DNA of 64,000 nt from Georgenia thermotolerans (lineage in GTDB: Bacteria; Actinomycetota; Actinomycetes; Actinomycetales; Actinomycetaceae). The notes beneath the pieces are model-generated. The model ran no database searches, had not been told where the DNA came from, and saw only the letters and a list, made by a program, of their open reading frames with translations. The position numbers were made by a program, and so were the translations under genes. The stretch covers positions 1 through 64,000 of the forward strand of contig NZ_VUKF01000002.1 in assembly GCF_009193185.1 (NCBI RefSeq), given 5' to 3'. Positions 56,626 to 64,000 of the stretch are shown here, one piece after another (the first letter of the stretch is position 1; each line of letters starts with the position of its first letter).

Positions 56626-57299
56626 CCGCGCCCGGGTCCGCCGTCGTCACGCACGTGTGCCGGGTCGCCCGGCTGCGGCCCGACGCCGGCACCGTGGGCG
56701 TGACCGCCATCGACAAGCACCCGGTGGACGGTCCGGAGCGCGTGGGCGCCTACGGCCTGCGCGGCGACGTCCAGGCCGACCGGCAGCACCACGGCGGGCG
56801 CGAGAAGGCGCTCTACGCCGTCGACCAGGCCGAGGCCGACCACTGGGCCGGCCAGCTGGCCGAGCCGGTGCCGCCGGGCCGCTTCGGGGAGAACCTCCGC
56901 GTGGCGGGCCTGGCCGTCGACGACGCCGAGATCGGCGAGCGCTGGCGCATCGGGGAGACCCTCGAGATCGAGGTGACGGGACCGCGCACGCCGTGCGCGA
57001 CGTTCGGCCGCTGGCTCGGGCAGGAGCGCTGGGTCCGGCGCTTCAGCGACCACGGCCGCACCGGGGCCTACCTGCGCGTGCTCACGCCCGGCCCGATCCA
57101 GGCCGGCGACCGGGTCGAGGTCACCCACCGGCCCGGGCACGGGGTGTCGGTGACCCGGTGGTTCACCGGCCGACGGCCCGAGGACGCCCGCGCGCTGCTC
57201 GCCCACGAGGAGGCCACGGGCTGGGCCATGGCGGAGTACCTGCGCGAGCACGTCCTCCGTGCCGCGGAGCGCCCCGCCCAGCTCGCCGGCGAACGCTGA
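56622..57299 (+). CDS. MOSC domain protein (YiiM-like)
   Basis: 225 residues with an N-terminal beta-barrel and the MOSC cysteine in GPRTPCATF near residue 125; RFGENL and [15 protein letters not shown] are typical. MOSC proteins bind sulfur or molybdenum cofactor and YiiM-like ones reduce N-hydroxylated substrates. Coupled to lepA by a 4-nt overlap. Confidence 0.9.
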   Translation: MTAPGSAVVTHVCRVARLRPDAGTVGVTAIDKHPVDGPERVGAYGLRGDVQADRQHHGGREKALYAVDQAEADHWAGQLAEPVPPGRFGENLRVAGLAVDDAEIGERWRIGETLEIEVTGPRTPCATFGRWLGQERWVRRFSDHGRTGAYLRVLTPGPIQAGDRVEVTHRPGHGVSVTRWFTGRRPEDARALLAHEEATGWAMAEYLREHVLRAAERPAQLAGER

Positions 57300-57415
57300 G
57301 CCCCGCCGTCGCCCCGCTCGTTCCCGGACGTTGACGCCGGCGCCGTCCGGCGCGACCCTGGGAGCGGTCCGACTCGCGCACCGGCGCGGTCGGCGGGCGG
57401 GATCAGGGCGGGCGC

Positions 57416-58879
57416 ATGGATGCGACAACTCCTGACGTCATCGTCGTCGGCGGCGGGTCCGCGGGGTGCGTCGTCGCCGCCCGGCTGAGCGAGGAGCCGG
57501 ACCGGCGCGTGCTCCTGCTGGAGGCCGGGCCCGACTACCGGGCCGCCGACCTCCCGTCCCACCTGGCCGACGGCATCCACGGCCCGAGCATGGCCGGCCA
57601 CGACTGGGACCTGCCCGGGCACGCCCTCGGACGCGAGTTCCGGCTGCCGCGCGGCAAGGTCGTCGGCGGCTCCGGCGCCGTCAATGCCGCCTTCGCCCTG
57701 CGCGGCTCCCCACGCGACTACGACGCCTGGGACATGCCCGGCTGGTCGTTCGCGGAGCTGGTCCCCACCTTCGCCGCCCTCGAGCACGACCTCGACTTCC
57801 CGGAGGCGCCCCACCACGGCGATGCCGGGCCCGTGCCCATCCGCCGCTACGCCGGTGCCGAGCGTTCCGCGCTGGCGGCGGCGGCCCACGCCGCCGCGGC
57901 GGAGGCCGGTATCCCCGCCCTCGCCGACCACAACGCCCCCGGCGCCGTCGGCTCAGGACCGCTACCGGTCAACGCGGTGGGCGGCCGGCGCATGAGCACG
58001 GCGCTCACTCACCTCGAGCCCGCCCGGGACCGGCCCAACCTCGCCGTGCGCGGCGGCACGACCGTCGAACGCGTGATCATCCACGGCGGCCGGGCGCGGG
58101 GCGTCGAGACCGCGGCCGGGACCGTGACCGCGGGCGAGGTCGTCGTCTGCGCCGGCGCCTACCACGCCCCGGACCTGCTCCGCCGGTCCGGCGTCGACCT
58201 GCCCGCCGTGGGGGAGAACCTCGCCGACCACCCCGCGGTCAGCGTCGAGGCGCCCTACGCCGGGCCGGTGGCCGACCTCCCGCTCTACCAGTGGGTCGCG
58301 ACCCTGCACAGCTCGCTGGCCGACCGGGCGACCGACCCGCCGGATCTCCAGCTTCTCGCGGTCGGCCCCTACGCGAGCGTCCCCGGGGGGCCACCCGTGT
58401 TCCTCCTCGGCGCCGCGCTGCTCAAGCCGCGGTCGCGGGGACGGGTGCGCGACGGCGACGTCGACCTGGGTTACTTCACCCACCCGGACGACCTCCCGCG
58501 CCTCATCGAGGGCCTCCGCCACGTCGAGCGCCTGCTCGACACGGCACCGCTGCGCGCGCTGACCGACCCGCGGTGGCCCGGCCCCGCCCTGCCTGCCGCC
58601 GCCGACCTGGAGGCCTGGGTGGCCGCCGAGTGCTGGACCTACCACCACCCGGTGGGCACGTGCGCGATGGGGCCCGTGGTCGACGAGCACTGCCGGGTGC
58701 ACGGCGTGAGCGGACTGTCGGTGGTGGACGCCTCGGTGATCCCCGACGTGCCGTCGGCCAACACCAACCTCCCGACGATCATGCTCGCCGAGCGCGCCGT
58801 GGCCCTCCGAGGTGAGGGCGCCCCTGCCGGGCGGGCGGCGAAGTCCGTGCGGCGGAGTCGCCCGCGCACTGACGCGTGA
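57416..58879 (+). CDS. GMC family FAD oxidoreductase
   Basis: 487 residues, shorter than the usual 520-580. The FAD-binding motif VVGGGSAGCVVAARLSE is at 11-27, the PRGKVVGGSGAVNA signature near 78-91 and the second GMC block GAYHAPDLLRRSG near 246. The active site is in CWTYHHPVGTCAMG. It oxidises an alcohol using FAD. It resembles choline/glucose-type and MftG-type members; no mycofactocin genes are in the window, so the substrate is open. No signal peptide; ATG 57416. Confidence 0.9.
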   Translation: MDATTPDVIVVGGGSAGCVVAARLSEEPDRRVLLLEAGPDYRAADLPSHLADGIHGPSMAGHDWDLPGHALGREFRLPRGKVVGGSGAVNAAFALRGSPRDYDAWDMPGWSFAELVPTFAALEHDLDFPEAPHHGDAGPVPIRRYAGAERSALAAAAHAAAAEAGIPALADHNAPGAVGSGPLPVNAVGGRRMSTALTHLEPARDRPNLAVRGGTTVERVIIHGGRARGVETAAGTVTAGEVVVCAGAYHAPDLLRRSGVDLPAVGENLADHPAVSVEAPYAGPVADLPLYQWVATLHSSLADRATDPPDLQLLAVGPYASVPGGPPVFLLGAALLKPRSRGRVRDGDVDLGYFTHPDDLPRLIEGLRHVERLLDTAPLRALTDPRWPGPALPAAADLEAWVAAECWTYHHPVGTCAMGPVVDEHCRVHGVSGLSVVDASVIPDVPSANTNLPTIMLAERAVALRGEGAPAGRAAKSVRRSRPRTDA

Positions 58880-58901
58880 CCACCGCGCCGCTCGCCTCCG
58901 C

Positions 58902-59702
58902 TCACATCGACGGCATGTCGGTGGGCATCGGCGACGTCGTCGAGCCGGTCCACAGCGCCTGGGCCAGCTCGGGCCGCGCCGCCAGCAGGATCGCCACGCC
59001 GAGGGCGCCCACCGCGACGAGGCGCGAGGCGGCGACGCCGTGGGACCACAGCTTCTCCGCCGCGACGAGCCCGCTCAGCGTCGCCATCGCCACGAGGTTC
59101 ATCAGCCCGACCGCCATGAGCGCCACGAACAGCGCCCAGCAGCAGCCGAGGCAGTACAGGCCGTGGTGCACGCCCACCCGCAAATCCCGCAGCGGTCCGG
59201 TGACCTGCGCGTACCTCAGGAACTGGCCGAGGGGTGAGCGGCAGCTGCGCAGGCACACCCGCTTGAGCGGACTGACCTGGTAGACGGCGACGCCGACGAA
59301 CGTCGCGACGGCGAGCACCTGGGCAGTCCGTGGCTGGTCGGCGGCGAGCCGGCCCGCCGCCCGGGCCAGGAGGTAGGCGGGCAGGCCCGCGGCCGCCCAG
59401 ACGAGGAGATAGCCGCCCAGGAAGCCCGCGACGCGGCCGGGCCGCGACGCACCGAGGGCGCGCAGGTACAGGGCCGCGACCGGCGCGACGGCCGGCAGCA
59501 TCATGGCGGCCATCATGAGCGCCCACACCCCGAGGAAGGGCCCGACCGACAGGCCCATGGTCGCGGGCATGCCGGGGGCGCCCATGCCGCCGAGCGCCAG
59601 GGCGGCGGTCACCGCCCATGCCAGGGCCGCCGCGGCGAGGAGGACGGCGATGACCGCGTTGCGGCGGCCGAGCCACCCGGCGAGGGCGGTCGCGGCGCCC
59701 AT
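58902..59702 (-). CDS. DUF2182 membrane protein
   Basis: 266 residues, seven or so membrane helices. DUF2182 features: WALMMAAMMLPAVAP and the cysteine pairs CLRSC and CLGCC in loops; the Met-rich helix and a Met-rich C-terminus suggest metal (copper-like) binding. It follows the DUF1326 gene by 14 nt; these two families are commonly neighbours, so they probably act together. Function unknown. Confidence 0.85.
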   Translation of the reverse strand: MGAATALAGWLGRRNAVIAVLLAAAALAWAVTAALALGGMGAPGMPATMGLSVGPFLGVWALMMAAMMLPAVAPVAALYLRALGASRPGRVAGFLGGYLLVWAAAGLPAYLLARAAGRLAADQPRTAQVLAVATFVGVAVYQVSPLKRVCLRSCRSPLGQFLRYAQVTGPLRDLRVGVHHGLYCLGCCWALFVALMAVGLMNLVAMATLSGLVAAEKLWSHGVAASRLVAVGALGVAILLAARPELAQALWTGSTTSPMPTDMPSM

Positions 59703-59716
59703 CGCTCGGCGGTCCC

Positions 59717-60316
59717 TCAGGCAGCCCAGGCGAAGGGCCCCGAGAACCCGTTGGTCCCCGGGCTGTCCATCCGCACGCCGAAGGCGTCGACGTGGGAGCG
59801 GGTGGACCGGGCCAGCGCGAGCACGGGCGCCGGGAAGGTCATCCCCGTCACGGTCGCCACCTCGTCGGCACCGGGCACGACCCAGTCCTCGATCTCCATG
59901 TCAACGGCGTCACCCACGCGCACCCGGTGCGTCCGCCCCTCCTCGGAGTAGGTGATCGGCACCCGCTCGGCGCCGAGCATCTCACCGACCAGGGCCGACA
60001 CCGCCGCCCACATCCCGCCGCGCTGGCCGGAGAAGACGGCGGCGAGCGCGGCGAACTGCTCGTCCGTCGCGCCGTCGTCGACGTAGAGCCCGACCCTCCA
60101 GCCGCCCTCGCTCATGAGCCGCGGGGTGTCGTTCACGAGGACGGCGGTGCGGCCCGCCATGTCCACGCCGTCGACCGTGCCGGCATCGATGTGGAACGCG
60201 AGGGTCACCGTGCAGCGCTCCGCGGTGGCCGGCAGGGTCAGGCCCGAGGTCGTGCACGGACAGACCATGCCGCAGGGGCAGTGCTCGAAGTACGTGCCGG
60301 ACAGCTGCCAGGCCAT
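59717..60316 (-). CDS. DUF1326 protein
   Basis: 199 residues with the N-terminal cysteine motif CPCGMVCPC (13-21) directly after GTYFEH, the DUF1326 hallmark. Likely binds a metal or iron-sulfur cluster; no assigned function. No signal peptide. First of a pair with DUF2182. The gap of 168 nt upstream should hold its promoter. Confidence 0.85.
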   Translation of the reverse strand: MAWQLSGTYFEHCPCGMVCPCTTSGLTLPATAERCTVTLAFHIDAGTVDGVDMAGRTAVLVNDTPRLMSEGGWRVGLYVDDGATDEQFAALAAVFSGQRGGMWAAVSALVGEMLGAERVPITYSEEGRTHRVRVGDAVDMEIEDWVVPGADEVATVTGMTFPAPVLALARSTRSHVDAFGVRMDSPGTNGFSGPFAWAA

Positions 60317-60484
60317 GACCGTTCGCCTCCCCGGGGCCGGGAAGCGCGGCGCGGCGCCGGTGCGGGGTCAGCACCCGAACGCCGCTGCGCGCCGCCGGCC
60401 CGTCAAGCACGGCCCATTCTCGGCCCGGCCCGCGGCGCGGTCAACGAGGCGTGGCCACAACTGGGGACGGGCGAAGCCAGCCGC

Positions 60485-61069
60485 TCAGCGCACCGCCACG
60501 CGCATGACCCGCTGCGGGCCGTGCGAGCCGCCGAGGTACCGGCCGACGTCGTCGAAGCCCGCCGCGGCGTAGGCGCGCACCGCCGCGGGGTTCTTCTCGT
60601 TCACCGTCAGGTACAGCCACCGCGCGGCGGGGACGACCTCGCGGACCAGGGCCGGCAGCAGCCGGCCCGCGGCGCGCCCGTACCCGCGGCCCTGCTGGGC
60701 GTGGTCGATGTAGAACGCCCGCAGCAGCGCCGCCTCCCGGGGGCGGTCGGTCAGCTGGTCGAGGTAGCCGACGGCGTCGAGGACGCCGTAGCCCACGGCC
60801 TCGCCGTCGCGGGCGACGACGAAGGCGGTGCGGTGCGGCTCCCGGTCGGCCTCGGGCAGCGTGAGCTCCGCCCGCGAGCTGAAGCGCTCCTGCGCGGCGA
60901 GCGGGCGCAGCGCCACGGCCGCCGCCCGCCAGGCGAGGGTGGCCGGGTCGCGCCCGTCGAGGCGGTGCAGGGCGAGCGTGCCGGCGTCGCCGCCACCGGG
61001 CCCGCCGCGGGGCTCACCAGGCGCGGCGTGACGCATCTCGTGGTCGGCGGCCCGATCCGTGGTGGTCAT
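60485..61069 (-). CDS. GNAT family N-acetyltransferase
   Basis: 194 residues with the acetyl-CoA motif QQGRGYGRAAGRLL near residue 138 and the following NEKNPAAVRAYAAAGF. The acceptor is unknown. ATG 61069 is fixed by TATCCT 8 nt upstream, whose complement AGGATA is shared with the divergent hemW promoter. Confidence 0.85.
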   Translation of the reverse strand: MTTTDRAADHEMRHAAPGEPRGGPGGGDAGTLALHRLDGRDPATLAWRAAAVALRPLAAQERFSSRAELTLPEADREPHRTAFVVARDGEAVGYGVLDAVGYLDQLTDRPREAALLRAFYIDHAQQGRGYGRAAGRLLPALVREVVPAARWLYLTVNEKNPAAVRAYAAAGFDDVGRYLGGSHGPQRVMRVAVR

Positions 61070-61076
61070 GGTGGGA

Positions 61077-61083
61077 GAGGATA
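61077..61083. promoter_or_regulatory. Overlapping divergent -10 boxes for the acetyltransferase and hemW
   Basis: Minus-strand TATCCT (61083-61078) is 8 nt before ATG 61069; plus-strand GAGGAT (61077-61082) is 7 nt before ATG 61090. The gap between the two ATGs is only 20 nt, so the polymerase cannot occupy both at once. Confidence 0.5.
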
Positions 61084-61089
61084 GAGCCC

Positions 61090-62382
61090 ATGCCCGCACT
61101 TCCCGACGGCGAGACGCCGCCCGACGACGGCGCCCTCCCGCCCTCGGTCGCGACCGGCGCCGCCACCCGCGACCTCGGCGTCTACCTGCACGTGCCGTTC
61201 TGCCGGGTGCGCTGCGGCTACTGCGACTTCAACACCTACACCAACGCCGAGCTCGGCGGCGGCGCCAACGCCGCCAGCTACGCCGACACCGCCCTGCGCG
61301 AGATCGACCTGGCCGCCGGCGTCCTCGCCGACCCGGCGCTGGCGGCGGCCGGCCTGCCGGCGCGCCGGGTGTCCACCGTCTTCGTCGGCGGCGGCACGCC
61401 CACGATGCTGCCGGTCGCCGACCTCGCCCGCATGCTCGACGGCGTGCGCCGCACCTGGGGCCTGGCCGACGGCGCCGAGGTGACCACCGAGGCCAACCCC
61501 GACTCCGTCGACGCCGCCTCGCTCGCCGCGCTGGCCGAGGCCGGGTTCACCCGGGTCTCCTTCGGCATGCAGTCCGCCGTGCCGGCCGTGCTGGCCACCC
61601 TGGACCGCACCCACGACCCGCGCCGCCTGCCCGACGTCGTGCGCTGGGCCCGGGAGGCGGGCCTGGACGTCTCGGTGGACCTCATCTACGGCACCCCGGG
61701 AGAGTCGCTGGAGGACTGGCGCACCAGCGTCGAGGCCGCCGTCGCGCTCGAGCCGGACCACGTCTCGGCCTACGCCCTCGTCGTCGAGCCGGGCACGAAG
61801 ATGGGCGCCCAGGTGCGCCGCGGCGAGCTGCCGCTGCCGGACGACGACGACGAGGCCCGCAAGTACGAGCTCGCCGAGGAGCTGCTCGCCGCCGCCGGGC
61901 TGCACTGGTACGAGGTGAGCAACTTCGCGCGCCTGGCGCCGGGGGAGACCGGCGGGGACGGCGCGCCGCGCCAGGCCCCCCGGCACGCCAGCCGGCACAA
62001 CCTGGCCTACTGGCGCGGGCAGGACTGGTGGGGGGTGGGGCCCGGAGCGCACAGCCACGTCGGCGGCGTGCGGTGGTGGAACGTCAAGCACCCGCGCACC
62101 TACGCCCACCGCCTCGAGCAGGGTCTGAGCCCGGCCGCCGGGCGAGAGGTGCTCGACGACGCCACCCGCGAGCTCGAGCGCGTCATGCTCGGTGTGCGCC
62201 TCGCCGAGGGGCTCGAGCTGGCCCCGGGCACCGGCGCCGTGCCCGAGCACCTGCGCCCCGTCGTGGCCGACCTCATCGGCCAGGGCCTGATCGACTTCGC
62301 CGCCGCCCGCCACGGGCGCATCGCGCTGACGCTGCGGGGCCGACTGCTCGCCGACGTCGTCGTCCGGGCCCTGACGGACTGA
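61090..62382 (+). CDS. hemW: HemW radical SAM heme chaperone
   Basis: 430 residues. The radical SAM cluster cysteines are C38, C42 and C45 in CRVRCGYC, preceded by YLHVPF. Typical GGGTPTML and SFGMQSA blocks follow. Unlike HemN, HemW proteins act as heme chaperones rather than coproporphyrinogen oxidases. It precedes DUF3097 and hrcA, as in many actinobacteria. Confidence 0.94.
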   Translation: MPALPDGETPPDDGALPPSVATGAATRDLGVYLHVPFCRVRCGYCDFNTYTNAELGGGANAASYADTALREIDLAAGVLADPALAAAGLPARRVSTVFVGGGTPTMLPVADLARMLDGVRRTWGLADGAEVTTEANPDSVDAASLAALAEAGFTRVSFGMQSAVPAVLATLDRTHDPRRLPDVVRWAREAGLDVSVDLIYGTPGESLEDWRTSVEAAVALEPDHVSAYALVVEPGTKMGAQVRRGELPLPDDDDEARKYELAEELLAAAGLHWYEVSNFARLAPGETGGDGAPRQAPRHASRHNLAYWRGQDWWGVGPGAHSHVGGVRWWNVKHPRTYAHRLEQGLSPAAGREVLDDATRELERVMLGVRLAEGLELAPGTGAVPEHLRPVVADLIGQGLIDFAAARHGRIALTLRGRLLADVVVRALTD

Positions 62383-62427
62383 CCCGACGGACTGGCGGGC
62401 CGCCGGGGCCGGCGCCTCCGCGCCCGC

Positions 62428-63315
62428 TCACTCCGGCACCGCGGTGACGAAGTCGATGAGCTCCTCCATCCGCCCGAGCAGGGCGGGGGAGAGGTCCTTG
62501 TAGGAGCGCACCGTGCCGAGGATGCGCTTCCACCCCTGGGCGATGTCGGCCTGGTCGGCGTGCGGCCAGCCCAGGCCGGCGAGCGTGCCGACCTTGATGT
62601 CGGTCCCGCGCGGGACCCGCGGCCACTCCCGCAGCCCCACCCGCTCGGGGCGCACCGCCTGCCACACGTCCACGTAGGGGTGGCCCAGCACGAGCACGTG
62701 CGCGCCCGCCGCGCCGGCGGTCACCTTGGCCGCGATGCGCGACTCCTTCGACCCCGGCACCAGGTGGTCCACCAGCACCCCGGCGCGCCGGGACGGGCCG
62801 GGCCGGAAGTCGCGCAGCACCGCCTCGAGGTTGTCCACGCCGTCGAGCAGCTCGACGACGACGCCCTCCACCCGCAGGTCGTCGCCCCAGACCTTCTCCA
62901 CCAGCTCGGCGTCGTGGCGGCCCTCGACGTAGATGCGCGAGGCCCGCGCCACCCGGGCGCGCTGCTGCTCCACGGCGATCGAGCCCGACGCCGTGAGCCG
63001 GCGCCCGCCGGCCGTCACCGGCCCGCGCGGCGCGGCGGCCCGGGCCGGCGGGACCAGCCGCACCGGCTTGCCGTCCACCCAGAAGCCGGCCCCCAGCGGG
63101 AAGGTCCGAGTGCGGCCCTTGCGGTCCTCGAGCACCACGACGTGCATCCCGCCGGACTTCTCCACCCGGACCACCGCCCCGACCCAGCCGGTCTGCACCT
63201 CCTCGACCACCAGGCCCTTGTCGGCCGGCTGGTCGCGGGTGGTGGGACGGTGGGCGAAGGCCCCGGCGCGGTGGGGGTCGGAGGCGAGGACGTCGGATCC
63301 GTAGCGGTCGTTCAC
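62428..63315 (-). CDS. DUF3097 family protein
   Basis: 295 residues of DUF3097, a family almost confined to actinobacteria. Landmarks: the start segment LASDPHR, VEGRHDAELVEKVWGDDLR (TOPRIM-like acid residues) and GHPYVDVWQAVRP. TOPRIM-like metal binding suggests a nucleic-acid role, unproven. GTG 63315 with TAACCT 6 nt upstream gives a leaderless start. Converges with hemW. Confidence 0.85.
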   Translation of the reverse strand: MNDRYGSDVLASDPHRAGAFAHRPTTRDQPADKGLVVEEVQTGWVGAVVRVEKSGGMHVVVLEDRKGRTRTFPLGAGFWVDGKPVRLVPPARAAAPRGPVTAGGRRLTASGSIAVEQQRARVARASRIYVEGRHDAELVEKVWGDDLRVEGVVVELLDGVDNLEAVLRDFRPGPSRRAGVLVDHLVPGSKESRIAAKVTAGAAGAHVLVLGHPYVDVWQAVRPERVGLREWPRVPRGTDIKVGTLAGLGWPHADQADIAQGWKRILGTVRSYKDLSPALLGRMEELIDFVTAVPE

Positions 63316-63321
63316 CCAGGC

Positions 63322-63327
63322 AGGTTA
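63322..63327 (-). promoter_or_regulatory. -10 box of a leaderless promoter (DUF3097 gene)
   Basis: Minus-strand TAACCT ends 6 nt before GTG 63315. Confidence 0.6.
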
Positions 63328-63371
63328 AGGAGGTGTGCGGACCGCCACGACGCGCCCCGCCGCCCGGCGAG

Positions 63372-63403
63372 TAGAATTAGCACTCAGCACCACGGAGTGC
63401 TAC
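63372..63403 (+). promoter_or_regulatory. CIRCE operator with -10 box of hrcA
   Basis: TTAGCACTC (63377-63385), a 9-nt spacer and GAGTGCTAC (63395-63403) form CIRCE with one mismatch from consensus. TAGAAT (63372-63377) is the likely -10 box, overlapped by the operator. HrcA therefore represses its own gene until heat shock. Confidence 0.92.
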
Positions 63404-63508
63404 GTGCCGACCACCGGCGGCCCGGCGCGCGGGGCCCGCACACCCGGGCGTGCCGCTGGCCCGCGCGCGTGGCGCGGTGACGCACACTGACCGCGGGAGG
63501 AGGAAGAC

Positions 63509-64000
63509 ATGAGCGACGAGCGCCGCCTGGAGGTTCTGCAGGCGATCGTGCAGGACTACGTCAGCACGCGTGAGCCGGTGGGCTCCCGTGTGCTCGTCGA
63601 GCGCCACCAGCTCGGCGTCTCCCCGGCCACCATCCGCAACGACATGGCGGCGCTGGAGGAGGCCGGGTACATCGCCCAGCCCCACACCTCGGCCGGGCGG
63701 GTGCCCACCGACAAGGGCTACCGCGCCTTCGTCGACCAGATCGCCACGCTCAAGCCGCTCTCGGTGGCCGAGCGGCACGCCATCCAGGAGCTGCTCGACC
63801 ACGCCGTCGACCTCGACGACGTCGTCGAGCGCACCGTGCGCCTGCTCGCCCAGCTCACCCACCAGGTCGCCGTCGTGCAGTACCCGTCGCTGAGCCGCTC
63901 GGCGCTGCGCCACCTCGAGCTCGTCCCGCTGAGCCCGCACCGCCTGCTCGTCGTCATCATCACCGACGCCGGCCGGGTCGAGCAGCGTACGGTGGACACC
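63509..64000 (+). CDS. hrcA: Heat-inducible repressor HrcA, 5' part
   Basis: The first 164 residues are present; the gene runs off the right edge. The winged-helix part ([40 protein letters not shown]) is clear. GGAGGAGGAAG precedes ATG 63509. A CIRCE element lies 106 nt upstream. dnaJ would be expected next. Confidence 0.96.
   Translation, partial: MSDERRLEVLQAIVQDYVSTREPVGSRVLVERHQLGVSPATIRNDMAALEEAGYIAQPHTSAGRVPTDKGYRAFVDQIATLKPLSVAERHAIQELLDHAVDLDDVVERTVRLLAQLTHQVAVVQYPSLSRSALRHLELVPLSPHRLLVVIITDAGRVEQRTVDT

Noticed and set aside
57416-58879. Mycofactocin-associated MftG
   Set aside because: The GMC protein is similar in start, but no mftA-F gene is in the window.

Overview
The window looks like chromosomal DNA of a very GC-rich actinobacterium, most likely in Micrococcales (Cellulomonas/Georgenia-type). 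The reasons are GTG/TTG starts, many leaderless genes with a TANNNT box 6-8 nt before the start codon, three LacI-type regulators, a fused DUF3097 gene, and the housekeeping order leuS - degV - comEA - comEC - holA - rpsT - lepA - hemW - hrcA. I see no tRNA, rRNA, CRISPR array, prophage or complete insertion sequence.

Region 1 (1-6.6 kb) holds a gene fragment at the left edge, a GCS2-type ligase, a membrane-anchored metallophosphoesterase, a VKOR protein, a HIT hydrolase and a coupled larE-larB pair without larC.

Region 2 (6.7-33.7 kb) is accessory and devoted to acidic sugars. A first module (two GPH symporters around a beta-glucuronidase, a LacI regulator, uxaC-uxuB) imports or cleaves glucuronides and converts glucuronate to fructuronate and mannonate. 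uxuA, kdgK and kdgA are not in the window. A fused CoA-transferase with a second LacI regulator follows, then a TRAP transporter (dctPQM), an AGE-family isomerase, a Gfo/Idh/MocA dehydrogenase, a NagB-like protein with altered active-site residues and a third LacI regulator. Facing them is a tight five-gene operon (CoA-transferase, crotonase, SDR, DUF993 aldolase-like protein, TIM-barrel isomerase) that I cannot match to a described pathway. A glycerate kinase closes the region.

The strongest new signal is regulatory. Three distinct operator-like motifs occur: A, GCAAS-N4-GGCAAS, five intergenic copies; B, TGGATCGAT-centred, two copies; C, TGTAACCGGWTAC, two copies. All three are present together only in the 477-bp region upstream of the TRAP genes. 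This suggests that one importer is shared by several catabolic branches, each with its own LacI regulator.

Region 3 (33.7-64 kb) is mainly core: a HbpS-like protein, MarR, nhaA with a structured 5' leader, dps, leuS preceded by a leaderless Leu-Leu leader peptide and an intrinsic terminator (a likely attenuator), aldose epimerase, a HerA-like ATPase, competence genes, DNA polymerase III delta, ribosomal protein S20, LepA, a DUF1326/DUF2182 pair, HemW and the CIRCE-controlled hrcA, which is cut by the right edge.
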